Shown one piece after another: positions 35,253 through 41,372 of a stretch of 64,000 nt of DNA. Location: the NCBI GenBank assembly GCA_003050565.1, contig PEBW01000002.1, positions 124,001 through 188,000 of the forward strand, given 5' to 3'. This stretch comes from Brockia lithotrophica. GTDB lineage: Bacteria > Bacillota > Bacilli > Thermicanales > DSM-22653. The notes below the pieces were generated by a model that worked only from the letters and a program-made list of their open reading frames with translations, had not been told where the DNA came from and searched no databases. Position 1 is the first letter of the stretch. The number at the start of each line of letters is the position of its first letter. The position numbers and the translations under genes are program-made.

Positions 35253-35583
35253 TTAGAATCCGAAAAACATTTGTTTAGAATCTTACACGCAATCTTTTCA
35301 TGCTGAATTTCTAGAGCAATTCGCTACTCGAAATCCCGTTCCAGTGTAGCTACGTCCAATTCATCCGCAGTAATCTTTGAGTTACGATATTTGAAATATT
35401 TCTCTTGATCACGGCCCATACCATCCGTCCCCCGATCCTCCAGGTTGACGAAACCGAAGTGCTCGAGGCGGTAGGTCTCAAAACATTCGTCATGCACCAG
35501 GTTGGCCAGATCACCTTTCCAAAAGTAGCAGTGTAGCAGTCATCTCGATGTCACCCATGTACGGACTTGTACCTTTCTAGCAT
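35249..35583 (-). pseudogene. Disrupted small gene (immunity-like), frameshifts plus in-frame TAG
   Basis: The ATG at 35583 directly abuts the stop of the upstream 97-residue gene, but its frame closes after 10 codons. Protein-like sequence continues in a second frame (TSPYMGDIEMTATLL) and then a third frame (CYFWKGDLANLVHDECFETY, RLEHFGFVNLEDRGTDGMG), running through a TAG at 35324 to a second TAG at 35249 (RIALEIQHEKIACKILNKCF). An 8-bp tandem duplication ACTGCTAC at 35524-35539 lies near one frame change. An original product of about 105-110 residues is inferred. No family recognised; size, acidity and operon position would suit an immunity protein. Confidence 0.5.
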
Positions 35584-35877
35584 TTACACAATTTCTTGAG
35601 TCATCTCGCGGAGAACCTCCAGGAATTCACCCGTTTCCTCCCTGGGGTTTGATTTCCGGCTACGGTATGGCTTCAAACCAGCTATGAAAGAGCTTCTCCA
35701 TAAACTCCTGGGAAAATGATCAGTCTCAATCCTATCATTGTAATCCGAAACTGACAGAAGCTTTTTCCAATCACTAAAGATTATAAAATCCCAAAGTCGC
35801 ATATCGTCGTTATCTATGCATCGCAAAAACAATGCCCTCGCTTCTGGTGACGTCTTGCCTTTTACAGCGATGCTCAT
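35584..35877 (-). CDS. Hypothetical 97-residue protein
   Basis: Appears intact and is probably the only unbroken member of a small minus-strand operon. The ATG at 35877 overlaps the stop of the preceding disrupted gene in an ATGA, implying that the upstream frame was once translated through to here. The product begins MSIAVKGKTSPEARALFLR and has a Trp/Asp-rich middle (LWDFIIFSDWKKLL). No signal peptide, membrane segment or known motif was seen. A longer start (GTG at 35892) is possible but not supported. Function unknown. Confidence 0.55.
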   Translation of the reverse strand: MSIAVKGKTSPEARALFLRCIDNDDMRLWDFIIFSDWKKLLSVSDYNDRIETDHFPRSLWRSSFIAGLKPYRSRKSNPREETGEFLEVLREMTQEIV

Positions 35878-36098
35878 TTCATCCCGTTCCACGATTCTAC
35901 TGTGATATTCGGAAGGTGGAGGAATTCATCTTTCCACTCACTCAGAGAAGGGTCGTCGGGAAAGAGAGATTCAAAATGAGAAGCCATGAGCACACCATAC
36001 TTAAGAGCATACTTCCATATGACGTCAATGCCCTTGATCCCGCTGGCGCTCTTATTCCTGTCTCAAATATAAAAATAATCTAGATATTCGGGCATCAT
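35874..36098 (-). pseudogene. Small gene with in-frame TGA at codon 12
   Basis: Starting at the ATG at 36098, the frame reads MMPEYLDYFYI, then TGA at 36065-36063, then DRNKSASGIKGIDVIWKYAL and on through SHFESLFPDDPSLSEWKDEF to a TGA at 35874. The protein character is even on both sides of the internal stop, so a single-base nonsense change in a gene of about 74 residues is the simplest reading. Alternatively, translation begins at a GTG or ATG after the stop. Its first codons overlap the end of the upstream secreted-protein frame and its stop overlaps the next start. Confidence 0.5.
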
Positions 36099-36342
36099 TA
36101 TCGCTTCTCATTGAATAGAGTCTAAAAATCGGAGAGTGGTATGTATTTCCTACCTTAGGTTCAGCATAGCCGTAATGAACGTTTGATACTTTGAACTGTA
36201 AGTTACCTACAGTAACGGGTCCCTAGGCATGACCCGCACTTGGTGATGCCATGGCTTTAGAAACACACAGGAATGATTGAACAACCAAAAAGCTGAATAT
36301 CAACGCCAGGGCAACGACCCGCCTGTACCAATATTGCACCAT
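36052..36342 (-). pseudogene. Secreted protein gene with in-frame TAG at codon 40
   Basis: The ATG at 36342 has an excellent ribosome binding site (GAGGAGGT, 7 nt) and starts a signal peptide: MVQYWYRR, a hydrophobic core ALIFSFLVVQSF, and a likely cleavage near KAMAS. At codon 40 a TAG (36225-36223) interrupts the frame, which then continues with GPVTVGNLQFKVSNVHYGYA and EPKVGNTYHSPIFRLYSM to a TAA at 36052. The continuation resembles small beta-strand extracellular proteins such as DUF4352, but that is a guess. Start signals are intact, so decay looks recent. Confidence 0.55.
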
Positions 36343-36390
36343 TAAGCCTACCTCCTCATTCTAGAATGAAACTAGTCAGGGTGCCAGTGC

Positions 36391-36552
36391 CCAAAGGCGG
36401 ATTGTCCGAGATGTGCTGACGTTGGAAAAGCAGCGGCAAACGGCCCCAAGCACCGACTGCCCCGGTAACGGCACCTCAACTCTTTCCACGACCACGCCGT
36501 CAAATCTCGCCGCCAGGCCGAGAAGGAGAAACAGAACCAGGCCGGGAATGGC
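36391..36552 (+). repeat. Direct repeat, copy 1
   Basis: About 160 bp that recur at 38134-38295 in the same orientation with only three substitutions and one indel seen over roughly 150 bp. Both copies contain, on the minus strand, a frame beginning with a hydrophobic segment (IPG-VLFLLLGLAARFDG) and ending shortly after a shared CRCFSNVSTSRTIR. Weaker similarity continues about 40 bp further right. More GC-rich than its surroundings. Confidence 0.85.
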
Positions 36553-36649
36553 CGGTTTCAACATGCAATGCTGTAGAAAAAGACAATGAATAACGTTTAC
36601 GAGTCATTAACTGGAGATCAACGGATTGTAATTTTCGCCGAATCCGTGT

Positions 36650-36921
36650 CTATAAGTTCTTTCTCAGTGCTCTTTCTTCTTCATCCTCATACCTTCTAAA
36701 CACAATTCGGGAAATATATTCATAATTGAAAAAGACGTTATAGGCAGATAATATGAAGCCTTCCGGATAGAAACATGCGACATAATCAAAGACGTTGTCC
36801 GTGCCCGATCGGGTTACTTTTCTGGCATATATCATCAGTTTTTGGGAAACTCGTTAACTTCAAAACCGTCAAGAAGCACCACCGAGCCTATTGGAAGTAA
36901 CTCTTTCCCGTCGCTCACCAT
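36650..36921 (-). pseudogene. DUF4176-like gene with a frameshift at an A5 run
   Basis: From the ATG at 36921 the frame reads VSDGKELLPIGSVVLLDGFE and stops at a TGA (36837-36835). In the -1 frame it continues MIYARKVTRSGTDNVFDYVA, then FYPEGFILSAYNVFFNYEYI, ending RYEDEEERALRKNL. The two parts joined match the DUF4176 pattern: LPIGSVVLL, an LMI strand, DYVACFYPEG, FFNYEYI and F-RYEDEEE. The break falls in five As (36843-36839); one extra A would restore the frame. DUF4176 genes usually sit with LXG/WXG toxins of type VII secretion systems. It lies 12 bp after the four-helix membrane protein gene. Sequencing error or slippage is possible. Confidence 0.65.
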
Positions 36922-36933
36922 AAACTCACACGC

Positions 36934-37395
36934 TTATTTATCGTCGATGCCCCATAATACCCTTAAAATGTACCTACTACCTTTATACACAACAAACGCC
37001 ATTGCTGGTCCGTACACACCATTAATAAGTGACAGAAGTGCCTTGTCAAACATTACTGGCTCTGTGGGGTCGAACCAAACTGCGAGAGCATATATCATGC
37101 CTAGCAAAGCTGTAGTGCCGAAGAAATATTTTACGAACTTAACTCGCCAATGTTCGGTTTTTTTCCTTTCCTCCTCTCTCCTTAGCTCTGATTTTACAGC
37201 CCTAGAAACGGCAAAAGCAACTACCGGCGTAAGCAACGCGAAAATCAGCGAAAAAACTACGTTATCGGTTTTGGTGCCTTCCAATATATTCTCACTAACA
37301 AGGTTGGCAACAGATACCACCAGAGAAAGAATTGCCACAAAAATAGGATAATAGTCCAGAAACTTAATAACTACTGGCTTAAATTTAGCTGACAA
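36934..37395 (-). CDS. Hypothetical four-helix membrane protein
   Basis: A 153-residue protein with four hydrophobic segments: PIFVAILSLVVSVANLV, VVFSLIFALLTPVVAFAV, YFFGTTALLGMIYALAVWF and LLSLINGVYGPAMAFVVY, with a highly charged cytoplasmic-type stretch (SELRREEERKKTEHW) between helices 2 and 3. The start is a TTG at 37395 preceded by GAGGAG at 9 nt, the best site in reach. It lies between a Gly/Ser-rich toxin-like gene and a DUF4176-like gene on the same strand. In such clusters small multi-helix proteins are often immunity proteins, but here that is inference only. Codon usage is AT-rich, unlike the flanking chromosome. Confidence 0.65.
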   Translation of the reverse strand: MSAKFKPVVIKFLDYYPIFVAILSLVVSVANLVSENILEGTKTDNVVFSLIFALLTPVVAFAVSRAVKSELRREEERKKTEHWRVKFVKYFFGTTALLGMIYALAVWFDPTEPVMFDKALLSLINGVYGPAMAFVVYKGSRYILRVLWGIDDK

Positions 37396-37475
37396 TAATC
37401 AACACTCCTCATTTAACAAAATATAGAAAGAGATACTGCTTAGTTCACAGGTTTATCGGGTTAGTCCTCAGTTCC

Positions 37476-37895
37476 CTACCTTCTGACATCTATCCACAAT
37501 CCCGCACCAATTCCATCATAGTAACTAAACCCGGTTCTGCGTCCTATCGATGCACTGGCGCCAAAGCCGATACCAATGGAACCGTCTACGGTAAACGTCC
37601 TTCCAAAAGCGTTGAAAGTATAGCTCCCACTATATTTCGTGAGAATAGCCTCCCCGCCGATGGCGACACCCCTCTTACTCAATGAGGCGCCCCCACTGGC
37701 ACTCAAAACACTGACCCCGGCGGTATAGTTTTTGCCTATGTATCCGGCTTCTACTGCTGAGGCAGAGAGTCCAGCGCCTATGCTGTATGCTGTCTTACCA
37801 CCACTATTCCCGGATGCCTTCGCAGACTTGCTTGCAGAGTAGCTTCCTGCAGTAACATACCATCCGTTTTGGGAGTGTGCAATAGCTGATGGCAT
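37476..37895 (-). CDS. Gly/Ser/Ala-rich repetitive protein resembling a polymorphic-toxin segment
   Basis: A 139-residue protein with strong translation signals (AAGGAGGGAGC, 7 nt before the ATG at 37895). It is made of alternating Gly/Ser/Ala and hydrophobic residues in beta-like repeats: YSIGAGLSASAVEAGYIG, AGVSVLSASGGASLSKRG, DGSIGIGFGASASIG, with aromatic spacing. No signal peptide or membrane helix. Comparable Gly-rich beta segments occur in large secreted toxins of Firmicutes, between the secretion domain and the toxic tip. Whether this is a complete small protein or a remnant of a larger toxin is unclear. No family assigned. It is first in a row of minus-strand genes. Confidence 0.6.
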   Translation of the reverse strand: MPSAIAHSQNGWYVTAGSYSASKSAKASGNSGGKTAYSIGAGLSASAVEAGYIGKNYTAGVSVLSASGGASLSKRGVAIGGEAILTKYSGSYTFNAFGRTFTVDGSIGIGFGASASIGRRTGFSYYDGIGAGLWIDVRR

Positions 37896-38133
37896 AAAAG
37901 CTCCCTCCTTCCCAAACTTAAGGCTAGCCTGTGAACCCAGCAGTCCCTGTCTCTATCACATTAACCAAGGGCAGAGCCGACTCTTCCCCTGCCCTACTTT
38001 GAATCCATACCACCCCTACCTTCCTTTCCTTCCGCTACCTGCCGATTCCTTATGTAAAGTAACATACAGCAAAAACGCAACGGGTATTTTTTGTAGTTTT
38101 TTGTCGAACTAATGACCGGTCGTGGAGTCACCG

Positions 38134-38295
38134 CCAGAAGCGGATTGTCCGAGATGTGCTGACGTTGGAAAAGCAGCGGCAAACGGCCCCAAGCACAGAC
38201 AGCCCCGGTAACGGCACCTCAACTCTTTCCACGACCACGCCGTCAAATCTCGCCGCCAGGCCGAGAAGGAGAAACAGAACCATGCCGGGAATTGG
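38134..38295 (+). repeat. Direct repeat, copy 2
   Basis: Second copy of the repeat at 36391-36552, same orientation, offset 1743 bp. The two copies bracket the DUF4176-like, membrane-protein and Gly-rich genes, so recombination between them could remove or duplicate that cassette. Confidence 0.85.
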
Positions 38296-38387
38296 CATTT
38301 TCAGCACGCGGCGCCGCGGTGAAAGACGGTAGATAACGTTCTTTCCGGTCGGGACACGCCAAACACCGCAAGGCCTACACGTTCCGC

Positions 38388-38500
38388 CGATCGTATCAAC
38401 CCACTGTAGGAGTTTCGAGGCTCACCGTTCCCAAACCAGGACGAACTACCAGAGAAGATCGATGCTCCGGCTCAAAGCTTTAAGGGCTCTGGTGGACAAT
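38388..38500 (+). repeat. Diverged direct repeat, copy 1
   Basis: About 110 bp similar to 40391-40498 (shared blocks include AGGCTCACCGT, GAGAAGATCGA, GCTCC and CAAAGC). Visual identity is about three quarters. No reading frame is evident in either copy. The rest of 38,300-38,620 contains nothing I recognise. Confidence 0.6.
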
Positions 38501-38624
38501 GTCACCGGACCCCGTAAACAGGGCGTGACGATAACCCCTCCGCTAAAATACGGTCACCACGCCTCAACGGTGGCCGAAGGTCCTGGAGGTTTGCGATCCT
38601 ACTCGAATAGCAAGGATTAGATAG

Positions 38625-38785
38625 AAAGGAAGCCCAACGGTGGCTCAGCCCCCAGGGGTAGCCCCTCCCTCCCTTGGGCTGTATCCTAAGGGCAGGGAAA
38701 AGAAAAAGGGGGATGCGTTGTGGGCTTTCGCTTCTTCCGTCGGATCAAGTTGGCCCCAGGGGTCCACGTAAACTTCAGCAAATCC
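38625..38785 (+). repeat. Duplication joint: 3' remnant of a ydbT-like gene plus 5' end of the DUF4236 gene
   Basis: Similar to 42904-43060. The first 35 bp match the last codons of the intact ydbT-like gene (encoding EAQRWLS) almost exactly; after a shared AGGGGTAGCCCCT and a spacer, the similarity runs into the first codons of the DUF4236 gene. Confidence 0.75.
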
Positions 38786-39754
38786 GGAGCTTCCCTTTCC
38801 CTTGGCTCTCGGGGCGGCAAAATCACCTTCGGTCCTCGAGGCACTCGCATCACCACCGGCATCCCCGGCACCGGCCTTTACCACACCACCGTCCTTCCCA
38901 AGAGAAGAGCGTCCGAAGAAAAAAAGGTTCTCGCCGCCTTTTCTCCCCCCTCATCCGCGGCTTCCGCCCCAACCCTTGGCTTTTTTCAGCGCCTCTTCAC
39001 CCCGCCCCAAGAAATCGCCTTTGTGGAGGGCATGCGAGAGCTGGTCCTCGGCCGCGAAGAAAAGGCCTTGGCCAAGCTGCAAGAGTCCCTCTCCCTCCCC
39101 GATGGAGCCCTCACGGCGGGGCTAGTGGCCCTGCGCCTGAAGGGGGCAAAGGAAGCCCTCCCCTATCTGGAGAGAGCCCTTCAGCTCCAAGAAGGCATCG
39201 GCAAAACCTTTGCGAAATACGGCATCCACCCGAACTTCACCTTGCTCTTCCCCTACGGCATCGCCCTCACCGCCCCTGCCGATCAAAAGGGCCTTCTCCT
39301 GGCCTTGGCGCAGGTCTACGAGGATCTGGGAAAGGTCGCCGAAGCCCTGACCTTCCTCGAACACCTAGCCAACAACCAGCCTCAGGATGAACTGGCAAGG
39401 CTTTGCCTCGTTCATGCGCTCATGCACGGAACACCCGGAGAGGAGGCGTACCGCAGGGTGCTCCAGCTCACGGCTTTCCTCCCGAATGAGACGCCGGTTC
39501 ACACCCTTCTCCTCCTCTACCGGGCCCGGGCTCTTAAAGGTCTCGGACTTCTAGAAGCTGCAAAGGAAACTCTGACCCAGGCTCTCCGGCGAAAGAAAGA
39601 TCGGCCTTCTGAACTGATGAAAGCTCTCCGATATGAAAGAGCCCTTCTTTACGAGGATATGGGAAATCCCCGGCAGGCCCGCAAGGAACTGGAAAAGATC
39701 TATGCGGAAGATCCCGCTTATGCGGACGTGGCTGCCCGCCTAGGGCTTTCGTAA
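38720..39754 (+). CDS. DUF4236 domain plus TPR-like repeat protein
   Basis: A 344-residue fusion. Residues 2-53 form a DUF4236 domain (GFRFFRRIKLAPGVHVNFS, SLSLGSRGGKITFGPRG, ITTGIPGTGLYH), a small beta module of unknown function. After a Pro/Ala linker, residues about 98-340 are helical TPR-like repeats with alternating Leu/Ala pairs (ALPYLERALQLQEG, LAQVYEDLGKVAEALTFLEH, ALRYERALLYEDMGNPRQA). No signal peptide or membrane helix, so it is likely a cytoplasmic scaffold. The GTG at 38720 follows AAAGGGGG by about 8 nt. A broken second copy of its 5' end lies after the PH-domain genes at 42.98 kb, linking it to that cassette. Confidence 0.8.
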   Translation: MGFRFFRRIKLAPGVHVNFSKSGASLSLGSRGGKITFGPRGTRITTGIPGTGLYHTTVLPKRRASEEKKVLAAFSPPSSAASAPTLGFFQRLFTPPQEIAFVEGMRELVLGREEKALAKLQESLSLPDGALTAGLVALRLKGAKEALPYLERALQLQEGIGKTFAKYGIHPNFTLLFPYGIALTAPADQKGLLLALAQVYEDLGKVAEALTFLEHLANNQPQDELARLCLVHALMHGTPGEEAYRRVLQLTAFLPNETPVHTLLLLYRARALKGLGLLEAAKETLTQALRRKKDRPSELMKALRYERALLYEDMGNPRQARKELEKIYAEDPAYADVAARLGLS

Positions 39755-39839
39755 CCCCATTCGTACCCGGTAAGCCATGTCAAGATTGGCCGACGGGAAT
39801 TTGCGCGGCGCTGTAGGCGCTCTCCTCATCCCCTTCCGG

Positions 39840-40150
39840 GATTTAAAAGTAGCGGTTAGCGACCGATGAGCAAAGTCTTTAGGACCTGTTCGGCAAAGGT
39901 TGACGATCTCCCTGCGGAAGAAGTTGCCAAGGTCGACGACAAAAGGAGATGAAGTCGACCGTTCGGAAGCCGACGTTCACCGCCGAAACGACGGTGCCGT
40001 TCATCCAGAGGTCGTAGCACTTCAGCCGCCCGAAGTCGTAAAGCAGCCGAGAGTAGACCGAGGATTGAGGGGCCGCCCTGGCCGAAGAGAGCGACAATCT
40101 CGAAATGCACGCGACGGGCCATCCCCGCCTCCGGGAACTCGACGGTGACC
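39840..40150 (-). pseudogene. Frameshifted remnant of an unknown gene
   Basis: Protein-like segments occur in three minus-strand frames in succession: VEFPEAGMARRVHFEIVALF (from about 40,140), YSRLLYDFGRLKCYDLWMNG then VVSAVNVGFRTVDFISF, and VDLGNFFRREIVNLCRTG. Read together they suggest one gene with two frameshifts. The ORF starting at the ATG at 40122 (88 codons) covers only the first segment and has a GGAGG site. The upstream end abuts the hairpin at 40155. No family recognised. Confidence 0.35.
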
Positions 40151-40154
40151 TCCT

Positions 40155-40173
40155 CCCACCCTTGAAGGGTGGG
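40155..40173 (+). repeat. Hairpin element, copy 1
   Basis: CCCACCC-TTGAA-GGGTGGG followed by GCTTTCCCG. The element with its asymmetric flank recurs in inverse orientation at 40520-40537, on the other side of the tRNA gene. Confidence 0.6.
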
Positions 40174-40201
40174 CTTTCCCGACGGCCTTTCGTAGACGAA
40201 T

Positions 40202-40225
40202 AACCCCGGGTTTTCGCCCGGGGTT
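40202..40225 (-). terminator. Hairpin after tRNA-Ala
   Basis: A 9-bp stem (AACCCCGGG / CCCGGGGTT) with a 6-nt loop, 11 bp beyond the tRNA 3' end on the minus strand. The following U tract is weak. Confidence 0.5.
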
Positions 40226-40236
40226 TGGGTCGATCT

Positions 40237-40311
40237 TGGTGGAGGCGATGGGATTCGAACCCACGACCTCTAGAGTGCGATTCTAGCGCTCTCCCTCTGA
40301 GCTACGCCCCC
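40237..40311 (-). tRNA. tRNA-Ala (anticodon CGC)
   Basis: A complete cloverleaf can be folded: acceptor GGGGGCG with CGCCTCC including the G3-U70 pair diagnostic for alanine, D stem GCTC/GAGC, anticodon stem CTAGA/TCTAG with loop ATCGCAC (anticodon CGC, codon GCG), T arm GTGGG-TTCGAAT-CCCAT, discriminator A and encoded CCA. A consensus promoter precedes it. The gene lies inside the accessory region, where tRNA genes often serve as integration sites, but no duplicate of its 3' end was found nearby. Confidence 0.93.
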
Positions 40312-40345
40312 ACGTCTTTCGTCCTGCGCGCCACGCGCAGAATGT

Positions 40346-40375
40346 AGCATACCATCTCGACGAGAGGATTGTCAA
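40346..40375 (-). promoter_or_regulatory. tRNA-Ala promoter
   Basis: On the minus strand TTGACA (40375-40370), an 18-bp spacer and TATGCT (40351-40346), about 35 bp upstream of the tRNA 5' end. Confidence 0.75.
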
Positions 40376-40390
40376 GGGCACCGGGCGGAA

Positions 40391-40498
40391 CGGATCGGAC
40401 CAACCTGCTGCAGGTCTTTCCAGGCTCACCGTCCCCAAAACAAGATGTACCCCCGGAGAAGATCGACGCTCCGACCCAAAGCATGAAGAGCCCTGGTT
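40391..40498 (+). repeat. Diverged direct repeat, copy 2
   Basis: Partner of 38388-38500. The remaining interval up to the PH-domain gene (40,540-40,780) has AAAGGAGGT at about 40,634 followed by an in-frame open stretch without ATG, perhaps a decayed start. Confidence 0.6.
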
Positions 40499-40519
40499 AC
40501 GCGAGGCTGCCAGGAAAGC

Positions 40520-40537
40520 CCACCCTTTCAAGGGTGG
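40520..40537 (-). repeat. Hairpin element, copy 2 (inverse orientation)
   Basis: CCACCCTT-TC-AAGGGTGG preceded by CAGGAAAGC, the reverse complement of the arrangement at 40155-40173. Confidence 0.6.
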
Positions 40538-40802
40538 AAGGAAGTCACCAAAGCCCCCGCACCCGTAAGTTAAGTAACGAATTGATACAGAAAAAAATGT
40601 CCATACCCCGGCGTCGTACACGGGGCTTCTGAAAGGAGGTCTGCGAAAAAAGATCCTGGACAGCTTGAACTACAGGGGCTACACTTTGGAAGTAGAAACC
40701 GAGTCGGCCGATTCGGTTCCATTAAAACTAAAACGGCAACCGGATCCGGTCAGGCGGTGTGCTCAACATCCATCAAGGAGGATGGGTATTGCAAATTTCG
40801 CC

Positions 40803-41372
40803 ATGAAAGAGACATGGGTGACCTTATTTCGTCCCTTCACCCCCACCCTACCGCGAGGCGTTGACCCACGGGCTTTACAGATGTGGCGGGTTTCCACAGT
40901 CCTGAAAGCGGCCATCGTGGCCCTGATGTTCCTCGGCCTGGACGGCTTGATCTGGGTACTTACACAACAAGATGGTGTCCAAGCACTTTTCTCCTTGAAG
41001 GGAGGATGGAACCTCCTCCCCTTCTGGTCGAAAGGCCTTTTGGTCGGCGAAGGCGTCCTCTTCGGGCTCTGGTTCACCTTCTCCTTTTTCGTCGCCCCGC
41101 CCCTGCGCCAGACCCGCTTCCGCTTCGACCTCCGGGAGAGGGAACTGGAGGTGGAATCGGGGATCTGGACCATGCAGCGACGCCTCATCCCCTATGCCCG
41201 TATCCAGCATGTGGATCTCCACCAAGGGCCTGTGGCCCGCCTCTACGGCCTTTCGGAAGTCGTCGTGGTCACCGCCGCCGGCCACACATCCATCCCCGCC
41301 CTCCCCACCGCCGAAGCGGAACGCCTGCGGGACTGGATTGCAGAAAAGGCAGGGATCAGCGATGTCCCGTGA
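40803..41372 (+). CDS. ydbS: YdbS-like membrane protein with bacterial PH domain
   Basis: A membrane protein of about 190 residues with two hydrophobic segments (AAIVALMFLGLDGLIWVL, and LVGEGVLFGLWFTFSFFVAP) followed by a bPH_2 domain (FRFDLRERELEVESGIWTM, LIPYARIQHVDLHQGPVARLYGL, VVVVTAAGHTSIPALP). This is the YdbS architecture. In B. subtilis the SigW-dependent ydbST genes protect against certain bacteriocins. The start is uncertain: the ATG at 40803 fits the family but its GGAGG is about 20 nt away, the ATG at 40782 touches the GGAGG, and the frame is open to 40665. The stop overlaps the next gene by 11 nt. Confidence 0.82.
   Translation: MKETWVTLFRPFTPTLPRGVDPRALQMWRVSTVLKAAIVALMFLGLDGLIWVLTQQDGVQALFSLKGGWNLLPFWSKGLLVGEGVLFGLWFTFSFFVAPPLRQTRFRFDLRERELEVESGIWTMQRRLIPYARIQHVDLHQGPVARLYGLSEVVVVTAAGHTSIPALPTAEAERLRDWIAEKAGISDVP

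Noticed and set aside
34860-40311. Island integrated at the 3' end of tRNA-Ala
   Set aside because: No integrase gene and no second copy of the tRNA 3' end was found at the left border, so the tRNA cannot be shown to be the attachment site.
40665-40781. Longer N terminus for the ydbS-like gene
   Set aside because: The open stretch lacks a usable start, does not resemble the family, and the AAAGGAGGT at about 40,634 is followed by no start codon at proper spacing.
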